A stretch of 64,000 nucleotides of DNA. Source: Thiotrichales bacterium. Its GTDB lineage: Bacteria; Pseudomonadota; Gammaproteobacteria; Beggiatoales; Beggiatoaceae. The stretch lies in NCBI GenBank assembly GCA_016745035.1, contig JADGDE010000001.1:410507-474506 (forward strand), given 5' to 3'. Shown one piece after another: positions 16,319-26,245 of the stretch. Made by a program: the position numbers and the translations under genes. Positions within the stretch are counted from its first letter, which is position 1, and each line of letters starts with the position of its first letter. The notes under the pieces were generated by a model. It had not been told where the DNA came from. It saw only the letters and a program-made list of their open reading frames with translations, and did not search any database.

Positions 16319-18262
16319 ATGTTTTATATTCGAATTTTGTGTTGCGCTTATCTTGGTTTTTTTTCATCATTATCTCAGGCACGTTCTGCTCAGATATGGG
16401 GGTTATTTATTGGTATTGATGATTATGCACATTTCACATCTCTTCAGGGCAGCGACAACAGTTTAAAGTTAGTTTATCAAGCGCTTAAAGATAAATATCA
16501 ATTCCCTGATTGCGACGTAAATAATCAAGACTTTAATCAATGTCCTGTCTCTTTTCTTCGTGATAGTGAAGCCACTAAAGCCAATACTATTCAAGCCTTC
16601 AAAAGCCTAAACCAAGTCGTGCAAGCAGAGGATTATGTTTATATCCATTTTTCAGGGCATGGGCAAGCAATTGATAGTCAAAAAAACGCAAACCAAACTG
16701 CATGGGTGTTACATGAAACACCCAAAAAGGGAGAAGATAAAGGATTGAGCGATAAAGAAATCCTTGATTTAATTCTCCCTATCAGCCAAAAAACTCAGCA
16801 ATTTATTCTGGTAACAGATGCCTGTTATAGTGTGGTGATTGATACGCCAGCCCGCCATGAATATGGCGATTTTTTACAAATTAATAGTGGTCAAAGCAGT
16901 CAAGTATCGTGGGAAAAACATTTTGATAAAGAGATCGACAACTATCAAATTAAATCCGATGTTTATAGCGTTTTTAACCTGCTTTGGTATAAAAACCTGC
17001 TGCACAGCCCTCAGTCTGCCAGTTGGCAAACGCTTTATGAACAAACATGGTTTGATATGGGCACACATAAAAGCCAGCAATTACCGACTATTTTAGGTAT
17101 GGCTGACATCATCCCTTTTAGTGCTACCCTGCCGAATCCCCATGATTTATTACAAGTCGAAAGTATCGATGATGAGAATCATGCTTATACCAATAAAGGG
17201 CGTTTACATGGACTCTATACTGGCGATCGCTATGTTGTGCCGCAAGCGCCTCAGCAACAAATTACCTTAGGAAAAATTGAGGATACGCATAGCTATAGCA
17301 AAGAACAGGGACAGCTTGCAGTAAAACAAGTATTGCAAGAGGCTTATCATGCCCCCCGCCCTGACCAACGTTTTAATATTGCCTTAGAAGCAGAACAAGA
17401 CAACCAACCCTTTATTGCTAAATTAACAGCCGCCTTGGCACGCTTGCCCAGCTATTGTTTGCTCGATAGTGTCAATACAGCTTCTCATTGCAGTAACCGT
17501 AAAAATATAAACGCTGATTTTGTCATCAAAAAGGGACAAGGGCGTTTACTGCTATTCAATCCTAGCGGGCAATTTCCCAGCATCTATTTGAGTCGTTATC
17601 AAAGTGAAAAAGAATGGTATCGTCTGTTGCGCAGTTTTTTACGCATAGCTGAACTGGCAGCGTTGCCGAATTATTTTCAAAAATGCCCGATTAAATTATC
17701 TTTTCGCCCATTTCAAGCTGTTCGTAATAAAAATCAATGTGTTGAAAATTGTATGGAACACCCGCTTGCGGGTAAAAAACGCTATTTTAGCGCTGACAAA
17801 TGTTTTAGCAGCGCTATGTTAAAGCAACAACAACTCGCACCTGAACAATTGTGGGGGCTTATTTTAGGTAATCCTCACTTGCCTCCCCAAGAAGATGATG
17901 AAGATAAAACCCTTTGTCATACTCCCTTATATGCCTATGTGTATAACATCACGCCGATGGGGGCAATTGAATTGGTATTCCCGCTACTAAAAGCAGGCGT
18001 GCCGCCTGAATTGGCACGTTTACCCCCCGAACAAATGCTCCAACTGGATAATTGGCGTTTACGCGGTCTTTTAAGCAATGATGAATGCACGGGGACACAA
18101 CAATTAAAAATACTCATCAGTGCAGAGCCATTATCTAATCCACAGTTTTGGGAACAAGCCGCTTATGACAAAGAGGTGTTATACCAGCCCATTAGCACAG
18201 CACAACCCTCTCACCGAGGGCTTTGGGCATTTAATAGCCTTGGAGATAGCGCATGTCCATGA
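16319..18262 (+). CDS. Exported caspase-like cysteine protease (peptidase C14 / metacaspase family)
   Basis: A 647-residue protein. An N-terminal hydrophobic segment (residues about 3-20, then SQARSA) looks like a cleavable signal peptide. A caspase p20-type domain follows (about 25-180): GLFIGIDDYAHF, LQGSDNSLKLV, then the catalytic His114 in YIHFSGHG and Cys169 in VTDACYS. This His-Cys dyad arrangement is diagnostic for C14 peptidases. The remaining 450 residues match nothing I recognise. The next gene, encoding a CHAT protease, overlaps it by 10 bases, so the two are surely co-translated. Most bacterial caspase homologues act in the cytoplasm; export to the periplasm or membrane is unusual and rests on the signal-like N-terminus. 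Substrate and trigger are unknown. Confidence 0.87.
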   Translation: MFYIRILCCAYLGFFSSLSQARSAQIWGLFIGIDDYAHFTSLQGSDNSLKLVYQALKDKYQFPDCDVNNQDFNQCPVSFLRDSEATKANTIQAFKSLNQVVQAEDYVYIHFSGHGQAIDSQKNANQTAWVLHETPKKGEDKGLSDKEILDLILPISQKTQQFILVTDACYSVVIDTPARHEYGDFLQINSGQSSQVSWEKHFDKEIDNYQIKSDVYSVFNLLWYKNLLHSPQSASWQTLYEQTWFDMGTHKSQQLPTILGMADIIPFSATLPNPHDLLQVESIDDENHAYTNKGRLHGLYTGDRYVVPQAPQQQITLGKIEDTHSYSKEQGQLAVKQVLQEAYHAPRPDQRFNIALEAEQDNQPFIAKLTAALARLPSYCLLDSVNTASHCSNRKNINADFVIKKGQGRLLLFNPSGQFPSIYLSRYQSEKEWYRLLRSFLRIAELAALPNYFQKCPIKLSFRPFQAVRNKNQCVENCMEHPLAGKKRYFSADKCFSSAMLKQQQLAPEQLWGLILGNPHLPPQEDDEDKTLCHTPLYAYVYNITPMGAIELVFPLLKAGVPPELARLPPEQMLQLDNWRLRGLLSNDECTGTQQLKILISAEPLSNPQFWEQAAYDKEVLYQPISTAQPSHRGLWAFNSLGDSACP

Positions 18263-20718
18263 TGAACCATATCAAAAGTGATTGGAATGCTATTATTTTT
18301 CTTATCATTTGTTTTATTGCTATCTTTTTATGGACTTATATTGATACTGTTGAATTTAACGAACGCTATCAATATAAACAAACGTATCAAAGCCTAAAAA
18401 AGCAAGTTTATGCAGATATTGAAGCCAGCCGACCTGAATTTATTCCTGCATTAGCAGAAATGATCAATTTGCAACAAAAACATCAATTATTTTATGAGCG
18501 TGATTTTTTAGCAACCCTAAAAGACTTCAATGTGTTTTTCAAAAAAAAACCGCGTCCCGATCAAGGCATTTTATATGAAGGGTTTTTAAAGCTTTTATCG
18601 CAAAAACACGTTTATACAGAAGAACAGAGTAAATTAGATTTAAACCTTAAACGTATTTGGCTAGCCCAATTTAATCGCCCTGATGCATTACAGGTAGAAG
18701 GTGAATTTAAACATTTACGACAACAAATTAAAGCCAGCACATTAGATGCATGGGAAAAACTCGACTGGCAGTTGTTTAGTTATCAAGAACAGGCCGGGTT
18801 GTATGGTTTTATCCGTGCGGATGAAAATTATATTGAAACCACCTATAGTCGCGCACTGAGTAAAATTAACCCCAGTCGGGAACATATCCAAGCGGTGGAA
18901 AAATTATTACCCCGTTTTGCCCAGCTACATGCCCATTTTGCCGATTTTTTAGCCGCACAAGATAATTATAACTATGCCAAGGTGAACTATGATCAAAGTC
19001 TCTACTACTTAAAGCATCAAGATTATCCAGAAAAAAATAAATCAAATGCTCGCTTTACACGCGCACAAGTGTTAAAGCGTTATGCCCAATTAGAATATAA
19101 ACACTACCGTCATGCAGATTTTTATTTGCAAAAAACTGCGTTGCAACTAGCGCGTGATTCGCTCGAAGAAGCCAACCACATCAATGTACAGGTAAAAACA
19201 CGCCAGGATGAGCTACAAAACTGGCGTAAAACTTTGGCGCAATGGTTAGAACAAAGCGAAGACAATATTCCGGCGCTATTACAAGGTTTTCAGCAAAAAG
19301 GCATCAACAAGGCATCTTATTTACAGCACCTACCTTTGAGCCAGCAAGCATTTCAAACCATTTTGCCTAAAAAAGGCGCAGTGGATTATGAGCGTTATCT
19401 TAGCAGCCAAGCGATTTATCCTTATTTGTGGAAACACCAGCCCGAAGTTGACAGTTTATGCGGGCCTTATTACGCCTTAAATCAAAAATTATTTAAAAAT
19501 TTTGTCGATAACCACTTAGCTAAAAAAACCTATGCTAAAAAAATGCAGGCACAACTTAAGCATTTGCAAAAACAAACCCCCGATTACCAGTTAGTGTCTT
19601 TGCAATATTATCAGCAAGAACGGTTGGGGAAATGGTTTGTATTACTGCAAAGCCTGGGTTTCCAAGCCTTACTGCCCTTATCTGCCGATCCAATACAAGT
19701 ACAAGCGCAACAAGCAGCGCTGCGCTTACAAATCCAAGAAAAAGCACTGAGCAAAAGCATCCTCTCACAGCTTTATCACACACTGTTTCAACCTGTGGAT
19801 TTATATTTACAACAATTGCAAGATGACGACAGACCGACTTTATTATTGTTCAACATCGCCAACAGCCATTTAAAACAACTGCCCTTTGCTGCGCTTTATG
19901 ATGGTAAACAATATTTAATCGAAAAATACCCCTTAAGCTATATTGATGACTTTGCCCAATTGCAACAGATGACGAGCAGCCAAAGCACGCTAGAACCGCA
20001 ACTTTTAGCCTATAGCCATGACCAAAGCCGTCATATTGACAAAGACAGCTTCAAACGCTTGTTCGCTTTATCTGGCGAAATAGAGGAAATAGTCCGTAAT
20101 TGGTCTAACGGCAAACATCAGCCCAACAGTGTATGGCTACAAAACCAGCCCTTTGTGCAATTACAACAACAGCTAGCACAACAGCCTGTGCAAATACTCC
20201 ATCTGGCTGGACATTTTCGCCTTACAAAGGATTTGAAACCGAGTTTTTTTGTTTTTTCTGATGCGGCACAACAAGGCAAAAAGGTTTATTTAACCGATGT
20301 ATTGGCTTTGCCTCTGCAAGAGATTGAACTATTGAGTTTATCGGTATGTGATGGGGCAACACCTGATTCTCAGGATATGGCAGCTGACAAATTATTTCGT
20401 GACCAAGGAGTCAAAGCCACCCTTGCGAGTACATGGGGGTTAAATGATGAAAGTGCTGCCGAGTTAATGCCGCGCTTTTATCATGCGCTTAAATATGGTG
20501 AGAACAAAGCGGTGGCCTTACAAACAGCGCAACGGGCTTTTATTGATAAACAACTCTATCGGGGCAATTGCGACCCCGCAAGACAAATCGAGCGCAAAGT
20601 CTATGCGCCCGATTTAGTCGCTCGTCGTGCCTGTGCCTACTTTGAGCAGCCCTATTACTGGGCGGGGTTTCGTGTCACAGGCGATTTTCGAGCTTTAGTT
20701 GGCAACGATATTAACTAA
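18253..20718 (+). CDS. Membrane-anchored CHAT-domain cysteine protease
   Basis: An 821-residue protein. One transmembrane helix near the N-terminus (about 12-30, [18 protein letters not shown]) is followed by a long helical region (about 35-560) rich in Gln, Leu and Tyr that could be TPR-like. The C-terminal third is a CHAT (caspase HetF-associated) protease: [21 protein letters not shown], putative catalytic His654 in ILHLAGHF, and Cys699 in [10 protein letters not shown], ending with [21 protein letters not shown]. The start ATG at 18253 overlaps the caspase gene by 10 bases. Charge around the helix does not fix the topology; N-in/C-out would put both proteases in the periplasm. The 3' end overlaps the end of leuS on the other strand by 24 bases. 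Confidence 0.88.
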   Translation: MSMMNHIKSDWNAIIFLIICFIAIFLWTYIDTVEFNERYQYKQTYQSLKKQVYADIEASRPEFIPALAEMINLQQKHQLFYERDFLATLKDFNVFFKKKPRPDQGILYEGFLKLLSQKHVYTEEQSKLDLNLKRIWLAQFNRPDALQVEGEFKHLRQQIKASTLDAWEKLDWQLFSYQEQAGLYGFIRADENYIETTYSRALSKINPSREHIQAVEKLLPRFAQLHAHFADFLAAQDNYNYAKVNYDQSLYYLKHQDYPEKNKSNARFTRAQVLKRYAQLEYKHYRHADFYLQKTALQLARDSLEEANHINVQVKTRQDELQNWRKTLAQWLEQSEDNIPALLQGFQQKGINKASYLQHLPLSQQAFQTILPKKGAVDYERYLSSQAIYPYLWKHQPEVDSLCGPYYALNQKLFKNFVDNHLAKKTYAKKMQAQLKHLQKQTPDYQLVSLQYYQQERLGKWFVLLQSLGFQALLPLSADPIQVQAQQAALRLQIQEKALSKSILSQLYHTLFQPVDLYLQQLQDDDRPTLLLFNIANSHLKQLPFAALYDGKQYLIEKYPLSYIDDFAQLQQMTSSQSTLEPQLLAYSHDQSRHIDKDSFKRLFALSGEIEEIVRNWSNGKHQPNSVWLQNQPFVQLQQQLAQQPVQILHLAGHFRLTKDLKPSFFVFSDAAQQGKKVYLTDVLALPLQEIELLSLSVCDGATPDSQDMAADKLFRDQGVKATLASTWGLNDESAAELMPRFYHALKYGENKAVALQTAQRAFIDKQLYRGNCDPARQIERKVYAPDLVARRACAYFEQPYYWAGFRVTGDFRALVGNDIN

Positions 20719-23166
20719 GCGTTTGGGGACAACAATCACCTTACGCACGGTTTTACCCTCAATAAAACGTTGCACATTTTCCAGTGCCAAGACAGCTTTT
20801 TCAACACTGGGATTATCAGCATCAGAAGCCACATTGATATGCGCTCTGAGTTTACCATTGACCTGTACCACCAATTCGACTTCGTCTTGAATCAAGGCAG
20901 CATTATCCGCCTCTGGCCAAGGGGCATCTAAAATCAAGCCATCTTGTCCCAATTGTGTCCACAGTGTTTGGGTAATATGCGGAACGATGGGCGCGAGCAA
21001 TAAAACGATGCTCTCCAAGCCCTCTTGCATCAAGCTTAAATGCTGCGGGCTATCTTTGGCTTGACTGAGTTGGTTTAACAAAGTCATGCTAGCGGCGATG
21101 GCAGTATTGAAGGTATGCCGCCGCCCCATATCATCGCCAATTTTAATAATACTCTGGTGAATATGGCGACGCAGTTCTTTTTCCGCGCTGTCTAAACTTG
21201 CCGTATCTAAAGCCGCTGGGGCTTGCCCTTGGGTTTGCTGAACGTGTAAACCCACTTGTCGCCATAAGCGTTTCAAAAAGCGATGCGCGCCATCAACTCC
21301 GCTATCAGACCATTCTAAAGATTGCTCTGGTGGACTGGCAAACATAATAAATAAACGCACGGTATCCGCGCCATATTGCTCAATCAAAGATTGCGGATCA
21401 ACGGTATTGCCTTTGGACTTGGACATTTTCGCCCCGTCTTTGAGTACCATACCTTGGGTAAGCAAATTGGTAAATGGCTCATTGCCTTTAACCAAGCCCT
21501 CTTCACGCAGCAAACGATGGAAAAAACGCGCGTAGAGTAAATGTAAAATCGCATGTTCAATGCCGCCGATATATTGATCCACCGGCAACCAATAATTCGC
21601 CTCATCATCAAGCATGGCTTTGTCATTATTCGCCGAGGCAAAGCGGGCATAATACCAAGAGGATTCCATAAAGGTATCAAAGGTATCGGTCTCGCGCTGG
21701 GCATCTGCACCACATTGCGGACAAGCGACGTTTTGAAACTCAAGGTCATGCTTAATCGGTGAGCCTGTGCGGGCATCGGGGACTTTATCCTCTGGCAGGC
21801 GCACGGGTAAGTCGGCTTCGGGCACGGGTACTGTGCCACAACTGGGGCATTCAATCATCGGAATCGGGCAACCCCAATAACGCTGACGTGATACCCCCCA
21901 ATCGCGCAGACGGTAATGAATTTGAATTTCACCTTGATGACTATCGGCTAAGTCTGCGGCAATGGCATCAAAAGCCGCTTCAGAACTGAGTCCGGTGTAT
22001 TTACCCGCATTGACTAAAGTGGCTTTCTCTGTCATCGCCTCTTCTAGCTCAACAGGGATGTTTTCAGGCTCCAGGGCGATGACTTGTTTAATCGGTAAAT
22101 CATATTTTTTTGCAAATTCAAAATCACGCTGGTCATGGGCAGGCACAGACATCACTGCCCCAGAGCCATAACCCATCAAGACAAAGTTGGCGACCCAAAT
22201 CGGGACTTCTTCTTTGGTAATCGGATGGGTGGCATAAAGTCCGGTGAAAAAGCCACGTTTTTCCATGGTTTCCAGCGTCGCTTCTGTGGTATCAGTATGC
22301 TGACAGGATTCGATAAAGGCTTCTAATGTCGGGTTAGCTGCCGCTGCTTGCTTGGCTAAAGGATGCTCAGCGGCAATGCCTAAATAGGTCACACCCATGA
22401 CCGTATCTGGGCGGGTGGTAAACACGGGCAATGGCGTATCACCTGCCTTAAAGACGATTTCAACCCCGCGTGATTGCCCAATCCAGTTGCGCTGCATAGT
22501 GCGCACCGCTTCAGGCCAACCGTGTAAGCTATCTAAATCTGCCCGCAGTTCTTCGGCAAAATGGGTGATTTTCAAAAACCATTGTGGGATTTCGCGACGC
22601 TCAATCAGCGCACCAGAGCGCCAACCGCGCCCGTCAATCACCTGCTCATTGGCCAAGACGGTGTTATCGACCGGATCCCAGTTGACCATTGCGGTTTTTT
22701 TGTAAACCAAACCTTTTTTATATAAACGGGTAAACAACCATTGTTCCCAGCGATAATAATCTTGATCACAAGTCGCTAGCTCTCTGTCCCAATCGTAGCC
22801 CAGTCCCAATTGCTGTAATTGCCCACGCATATAATCAATATTGCTGCGCGTCCAAGCTGCTGGTGGTTCTTTGCGTTGCATGGCGGCGTTTTCGGCAGGT
22901 AATCCGAAGGCATCCCAGCCCATCGGTTGCAGCACGTTTTTGCCTTGCATCCGCTGATAACGGCTGATGACATCGCCGATGGTATAGTTACGCACATGCC
23001 CCATGTGTAAGCGACCACTGGGGTAGGGGAACATGCTCAGGCAATAAAATTTTTCTTTATTGGGATCGACTTTAGCAGCAAAGGCTTTAGTGCTCTGCCA
23101 TTTCGCTTGTAGCTCAGCTTCTAAAGTTTGTGGCTTATATTCTTCGACGGGGTCTTGCGTATCCAT
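20695..23166 (-). CDS. leuS: Leucyl-tRNA synthetase
   Basis: An 823-residue class I aminoacyl-tRNA synthetase that charges tRNA-Leu. The HIGH-type motif is [12 protein letters not shown] and the KMSKS loop is [14 protein letters not shown]. The CP1 editing domain is present ([15 protein letters not shown]), as are a zinc-type CPSCG and CPQCG insertion and the C-terminal tRNA-binding end [14 protein letters not shown]. Length matches bacterial LeuRS. The gene faces the CHAT protease gene and their coding ends overlap by 24 bases, leaving no room for a terminator between them. In many gammaproteobacteria lptE and holA follow leuS; here they do not. Confidence 0.98.
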   Translation of the reverse strand: MDTQDPVEEYKPQTLEAELQAKWQSTKAFAAKVDPNKEKFYCLSMFPYPSGRLHMGHVRNYTIGDVISRYQRMQGKNVLQPMGWDAFGLPAENAAMQRKEPPAAWTRSNIDYMRGQLQQLGLGYDWDRELATCDQDYYRWEQWLFTRLYKKGLVYKKTAMVNWDPVDNTVLANEQVIDGRGWRSGALIERREIPQWFLKITHFAEELRADLDSLHGWPEAVRTMQRNWIGQSRGVEIVFKAGDTPLPVFTTRPDTVMGVTYLGIAAEHPLAKQAAAANPTLEAFIESCQHTDTTEATLETMEKRGFFTGLYATHPITKEEVPIWVANFVLMGYGSGAVMSVPAHDQRDFEFAKKYDLPIKQVIALEPENIPVELEEAMTEKATLVNAGKYTGLSSEAAFDAIAADLADSHQGEIQIHYRLRDWGVSRQRYWGCPIPMIECPSCGTVPVPEADLPVRLPEDKVPDARTGSPIKHDLEFQNVACPQCGADAQRETDTFDTFMESSWYYARFASANNDKAMLDDEANYWLPVDQYIGGIEHAILHLLYARFFHRLLREEGLVKGNEPFTNLLTQGMVLKDGAKMSKSKGNTVDPQSLIEQYGADTVRLFIMFASPPEQSLEWSDSGVDGAHRFLKRLWRQVGLHVQQTQGQAPAALDTASLDSAEKELRRHIHQSIIKIGDDMGRRHTFNTAIAASMTLLNQLSQAKDSPQHLSLMQEGLESIVLLLAPIVPHITQTLWTQLGQDGLILDAPWPEADNAALIQDEVELVVQVNGKLRAHINVASDADNPSVEKAVLALENVQRFIEGKTVRKVIVVPKRLVNIVAN

Positions 23167-23317
23167 GCGGCGGTTAACTCAACGGGCAAAAAAACTGATA
23201 TTACAAACGATTGCTTGTAACCTAAAGGCGGCTATCTTACTTTGAAATATGCCAGCTCGCAATCTGTAAGACACGGGCAACTTGGTTTCAGTGAATTAAC
23301 ATCTGTTTTTCAGTTGC

Positions 23318-23347
23318 TTGAAAAATAGGATAAAAAAAACTTATAAC
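23318..23347 (+). promoter_or_regulatory. Predicted sigma-70 promoter upstream of waaC
   Basis: TTGAAA and TATAAC are separated by 18 bases in the 296-base divergent gap between leuS and waaC. Each box matches five of six consensus positions. It lies about 115 bases before the waaC ATG. Confidence 0.45.
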
Positions 23348-23462
23348 TCTTTATTTTTGATTATCTTATGGATAGCGGTTTAAAACATTGTTTTACGCCA
23401 TCGACTTAAGCTACCATTGACTGTGGTGAACCCTTTCAGCATTCATAAAAAAAACCATAACC

Positions 23463-24494
23463 ATGCATATACTTCTTGTCAAAACGTCCTCTTTGGGGGA
23501 TGTCATTCATGCGCTGCCTGCCATCAGTGATGCCCAAAAATATTGTGCAGATTTTAAGCTGGATTGGGTGGTTGAAGAAAGTTATAGCGATATTGCCAGT
23601 TGGCATCCTGCGGTCAATAAGGTCATTTCTGTCAATGTGCGTCAATGGCGCAAGCATCCGTGGCGAACTTGGCGTAATGGTGAGTGGCAGCATTTTAAAA
23701 CCGACATAGGTCAACATTATTATGATTATGTCATTGATGCACAAGGTTTAATTAAAAGTGCGCTTTTAGCATTACAAGCCCGTGGCAAGCGTTGTGGTTT
23801 GGATAAACGTTCTGCGCGAGAGCCTTTGGCGAGTTTGAGTTATCAACAGGGCTTTTATGTTGAAAAAAACCAACATGCAGTAGAGCGTGTGCGATACTTA
23901 TTTGCTCAAGCTTTAGGTTATAGCCACCCACAAACCGCGCCTGATTATGGTATTCAGCACTTTAGCATGACCACCTTAATGCCCAGCCGTCCGACATTGA
24001 TTTTTTTACATGGTACAACATGGCCAAGTAAACATTGGCCAGAATCCTATTGGCAAGCGTTAGCCTTGATGGCCGTAAAAGCGGGGTTTAGAGTCCGTTT
24101 GCCTTGGGGTAACGAGAGCGAAAAAGCCAGAGCAACCCGACTGGCTTATGCGCATCCTGATATTATTCGTATGCCAGCGACCAATTTAACTAGTTTAGCC
24201 GCAGAAATAACCACAGCCAAAGGCGTTGTCGGTGTTGATACGGGTTTATCCCATCTAGCAACGGCACTAAATGTCCCGACCGTGTCTATTTATGGTTCGA
24301 CTTCTACGCGCTTAACAGGCACTTACGGAGGACAACAAACGGCCTTGCAAGCACGCTTTGATTGCGCCCCTTGTATACAGCGCGAATGCCATTATAAAGG
24401 TGCATCTAAAGTGACACCTGCTTGTTATGAAACCTTACCGCCGAAAAAAGTGTGGCAAACATTAATGCAAAAAATAGAAACCTTGTCTTTTTGA
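23463..24494 (+). CDS. waaC: Lipopolysaccharide heptosyltransferase I
   Basis: A 343-residue GT9-family glycosyltransferase that adds the first heptose to Kdo in the LPS inner core at the inner face of the cytoplasmic membrane. The N-terminus MHILLVKTSSLGDVIHALPA is the WaaC hallmark. Further features are VIDAQGLIKSALLA, IFLHGTTWPSKHWPE and the donor-binding GVDTGLSHLATALNVPTVS followed by IYGSTS. A Cys-rich C-terminal stretch, DCAPCIQRECHYKG, is seen in many WaaC proteins. The stop overlaps the start of a small gene (TGATG). No other LPS-core genes are adjacent. Confidence 0.95.
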   Translation: MHILLVKTSSLGDVIHALPAISDAQKYCADFKLDWVVEESYSDIASWHPAVNKVISVNVRQWRKHPWRTWRNGEWQHFKTDIGQHYYDYVIDAQGLIKSALLALQARGKRCGLDKRSAREPLASLSYQQGFYVEKNQHAVERVRYLFAQALGYSHPQTAPDYGIQHFSMTTLMPSRPTLIFLHGTTWPSKHWPESYWQALALMAVKAGFRVRLPWGNESEKARATRLAYAHPDIIRMPATNLTSLAAEITTAKGVVGVDTGLSHLATALNVPTVSIYGSTSTRLTGTYGGQQTALQARFDCAPCIQRECHYKGASKVTPACYETLPPKKVWQTLMQKIETLSF

Positions 24495-24793
24495 TGATGG
24501 ATACCAAAACCGCAACCATAAAACTTTTGGCGCAAACTGTTTATGAACTAAGGCTTTTACTTGCCCATCATCTGGGGTCAAAGCATAAAGCGGATACAGC
24601 TGAAATTGCCTCTGCCCATTTAGTCTATGCACTGCATAATGAGGCATTAGCCATTCTGGAAAATCGTTCAGAAGATATTGATCTTGAACATACATTGGCA
24701 AAAATACAAGCCGCTGAACATTTGTCCATCAGTGAATATAGTCCTCAGCTACAACATTTGATAAAAGAAATCCGCTTAAATCATACTAACTGA
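24494..24793 (+). CDS. Small helical protein of unknown function coupled to waaC
   Basis: A 99-residue protein that I do not recognise. The start at 24494 is preferred because the ATG overlaps the waaC stop as TGATG; an upstream in-frame GTG lies inside waaC. The sequence is Leu/Ala/His-rich and predicted all-helical (LAQTVYELRLLLAHHLG, SAHLVYALHNEALAILE), with no signal peptide or Cys. The length and two-helix look recall small HEPN-like proteins, but the RxxxxH motif is not present. The stop codon TGA falls inside a dispersed TAACTGATG repeat arm, so the last residues may have been added when the repeat inserted. Confidence 0.6.
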   Translation: MMDTKTATIKLLAQTVYELRLLLAHHLGSKHKADTAEIASAHLVYALHNEALAILENRSEDIDLEHTLAKIQAAEHLSISEYSPQLQHLIKEIRLNHTN

Positions 24794-24820
24794 TGTGACG
24801 CAAAGGCTATATCACATCAG
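24787..24820. repeat. TAACTGA-family repeat arm forming a hairpin over two convergent stop codons
   Basis: TAACTGATGTGACGCAAAGG (24787-24806) is one arm of the dispersed repeat found elsewhere in this window. CTGATGTGA at 24790-24798 pairs perfectly with TCACATCAG at 24812-24820 around a 13-base loop. The TGA stop of the plus-strand small gene (24791-24793) and the TAG stop of the minus-strand epimerase-like gene (24807-24809) both lie within it. It may act as a two-way terminator, although no U-run is visible. Confidence 0.7.
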
Positions 24821-25679
24821 AATCAATCGCTTGCTTAATCATGGCAAGTCCGGTGTCTAAATCAGGATAATCTGGCACAACACCTAAAACTTCGCGCATT
24901 TTTTGTGTATCCAAGCGTTTCGATTCCAATAAATAACTGAGCATTTCTGGGCTTAATTGTGCCAGTGCTTCTGTTTTGCTTAGACAGGTGGGCGTTGGCA
25001 ATGCAAACACGTGTGCGACTTTGAGAAAATAATCACTCATGCTGGAAGGGTTGCCATCGCTAAGATGAATAATCATATTTTCGATAGGTGCTTGCATTGC
25101 CGCACCACAAGCACGGACTAAATCGTGGCTGTGAATGCGGTTGCTATAGCCTGATGCTTCTGGCGCTAAAATGGCTTTGCCTGCGGCTAAGCGTTTTAGG
25201 GGCAGTTTGTTCACACCATAAATCCCCGGGACACGTAAAATAAGCCATTGGCAATGTTGTGCTTGGCAATAAGCTTGTACTTGTTGTTCGGCATCAGCGC
25301 GGCGATAAGCTCTATCAGCTTGGGGATTAAGCGGGCGTTGTTCGGTAATCCAGTCCCCTTGGCAATCGCCATATACCCCCGTGGTACTTAAGAGAATCAA
25401 TTTTTTCGGTGGGCTTGGTAGTTGAGCTAAAAAGCGGCGTATGCGTAGGTCTTCACGCCCTTGGTTTTGTGGGGGGATAAAATAATAAATCACCTCAGCT
25501 GATACACTCAAGCCGCTATCTGAATCTAAATCAAAGCGAAGGGTGTCAATGCCTTGGGTTTGTAAATGTGTTTGGCTGCTTTTTGAGCGCACCAAAGCCT
25601 GACAAGTGTGTCCTTGCCCACGAAGATAAGCGACTAATTGTTGCCCAATATCACCGCAACCACTGATTAAAATAGACAT
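24807..25679 (-). CDS. NAD(P)-dependent epimerase/dehydratase-like (extended SDR) protein
   Basis: A 290-residue Rossmann-fold protein. The start at 25679 places the nucleotide-binding motif ILISGCGDIGQQLVAYL at residues 3-19, normal for the family; an upstream in-frame ATG at 25718 would add 13 basic residues and is less likely. Other features are LILLSTTGVYGD, a YRRADAEQ region where the catalytic Tyr-x3-Lys of SDRs is expected (a Lys is not evident), LRVPGIYG and RIHSHDLVRACGAAM. It resembles YeeZ-type sugar epimerase homologues of unknown substrate. The C-terminal codons overlap the repeat hairpin shared with the convergent small gene. Confidence 0.8.
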   Translation of the reverse strand: MSILISGCGDIGQQLVAYLRGQGHTCQALVRSKSSQTHLQTQGIDTLRFDLDSDSGLSVSAEVIYYFIPPQNQGREDLRIRRFLAQLPSPPKKLILLSTTGVYGDCQGDWITEQRPLNPQADRAYRRADAEQQVQAYCQAQHCQWLILRVPGIYGVNKLPLKRLAAGKAILAPEASGYSNRIHSHDLVRACGAAMQAPIENMIIHLSDGNPSSMSDYFLKVAHVFALPTPTCLSKTEALAQLSPEMLSYLLESKRLDTQKMREVLGVVPDYPDLDTGLAMIKQAIDSDVI

Positions 25680-25885
25680 ATTAATTTTAAGCCAAAGCTT
25701 TTTGATAATCCTCCTCATGTTAGAGAGGCAATTGTGTGAGATTAGATTTCAAAAGCGTTGGCGATACTCCTTAGGTTTGATAGCACAAGCAATGATTTTA
25801 TCTGCAAAATGCTATTTAAAAAAAGAGCTTTTAATCTTTGCTAAGTTAATAACAAGCGCTTTTTTCCGCAATGTTATTTTTGGAG

Positions 25886-25916
25886 TTCACGTTTTTTATT
25901 CAATTCGGGTTATAAT
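25886..25916 (+). promoter_or_regulatory. Possible promoter of yfhL
   Basis: A perfect TATAAT (25911-25916) lies about 62 bases before the ferredoxin ATG. The best -35-like box, TTCACG, is 19 bases upstream, which is longer than ideal. Confidence 0.4.
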
Positions 25917-25959
25917 GGGCGTTTTTTTCAGGCTGGATGGATAGCCTGTCATTGCTTGA

Positions 25960-26235
<276 letters not shown>

Positions 26236-26245
26236 AGCCCCTTCC

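Noticed and set aside
16319..20718. Caspase and CHAT genes as part of a CRISPR type III-E (Craspase) or gasdermin locus.
   Set aside because: No cas gene, repeat array or gasdermin-like gene is in the window, and the N-termini look like export or membrane signals.
25702..25944. An 80-codon plus-strand frame upstream of yfhL.
   Set aside because: It starts within the epimerase-like leader, has no family pattern and covers the likely yfhL promoter (TATAAT at 25911).
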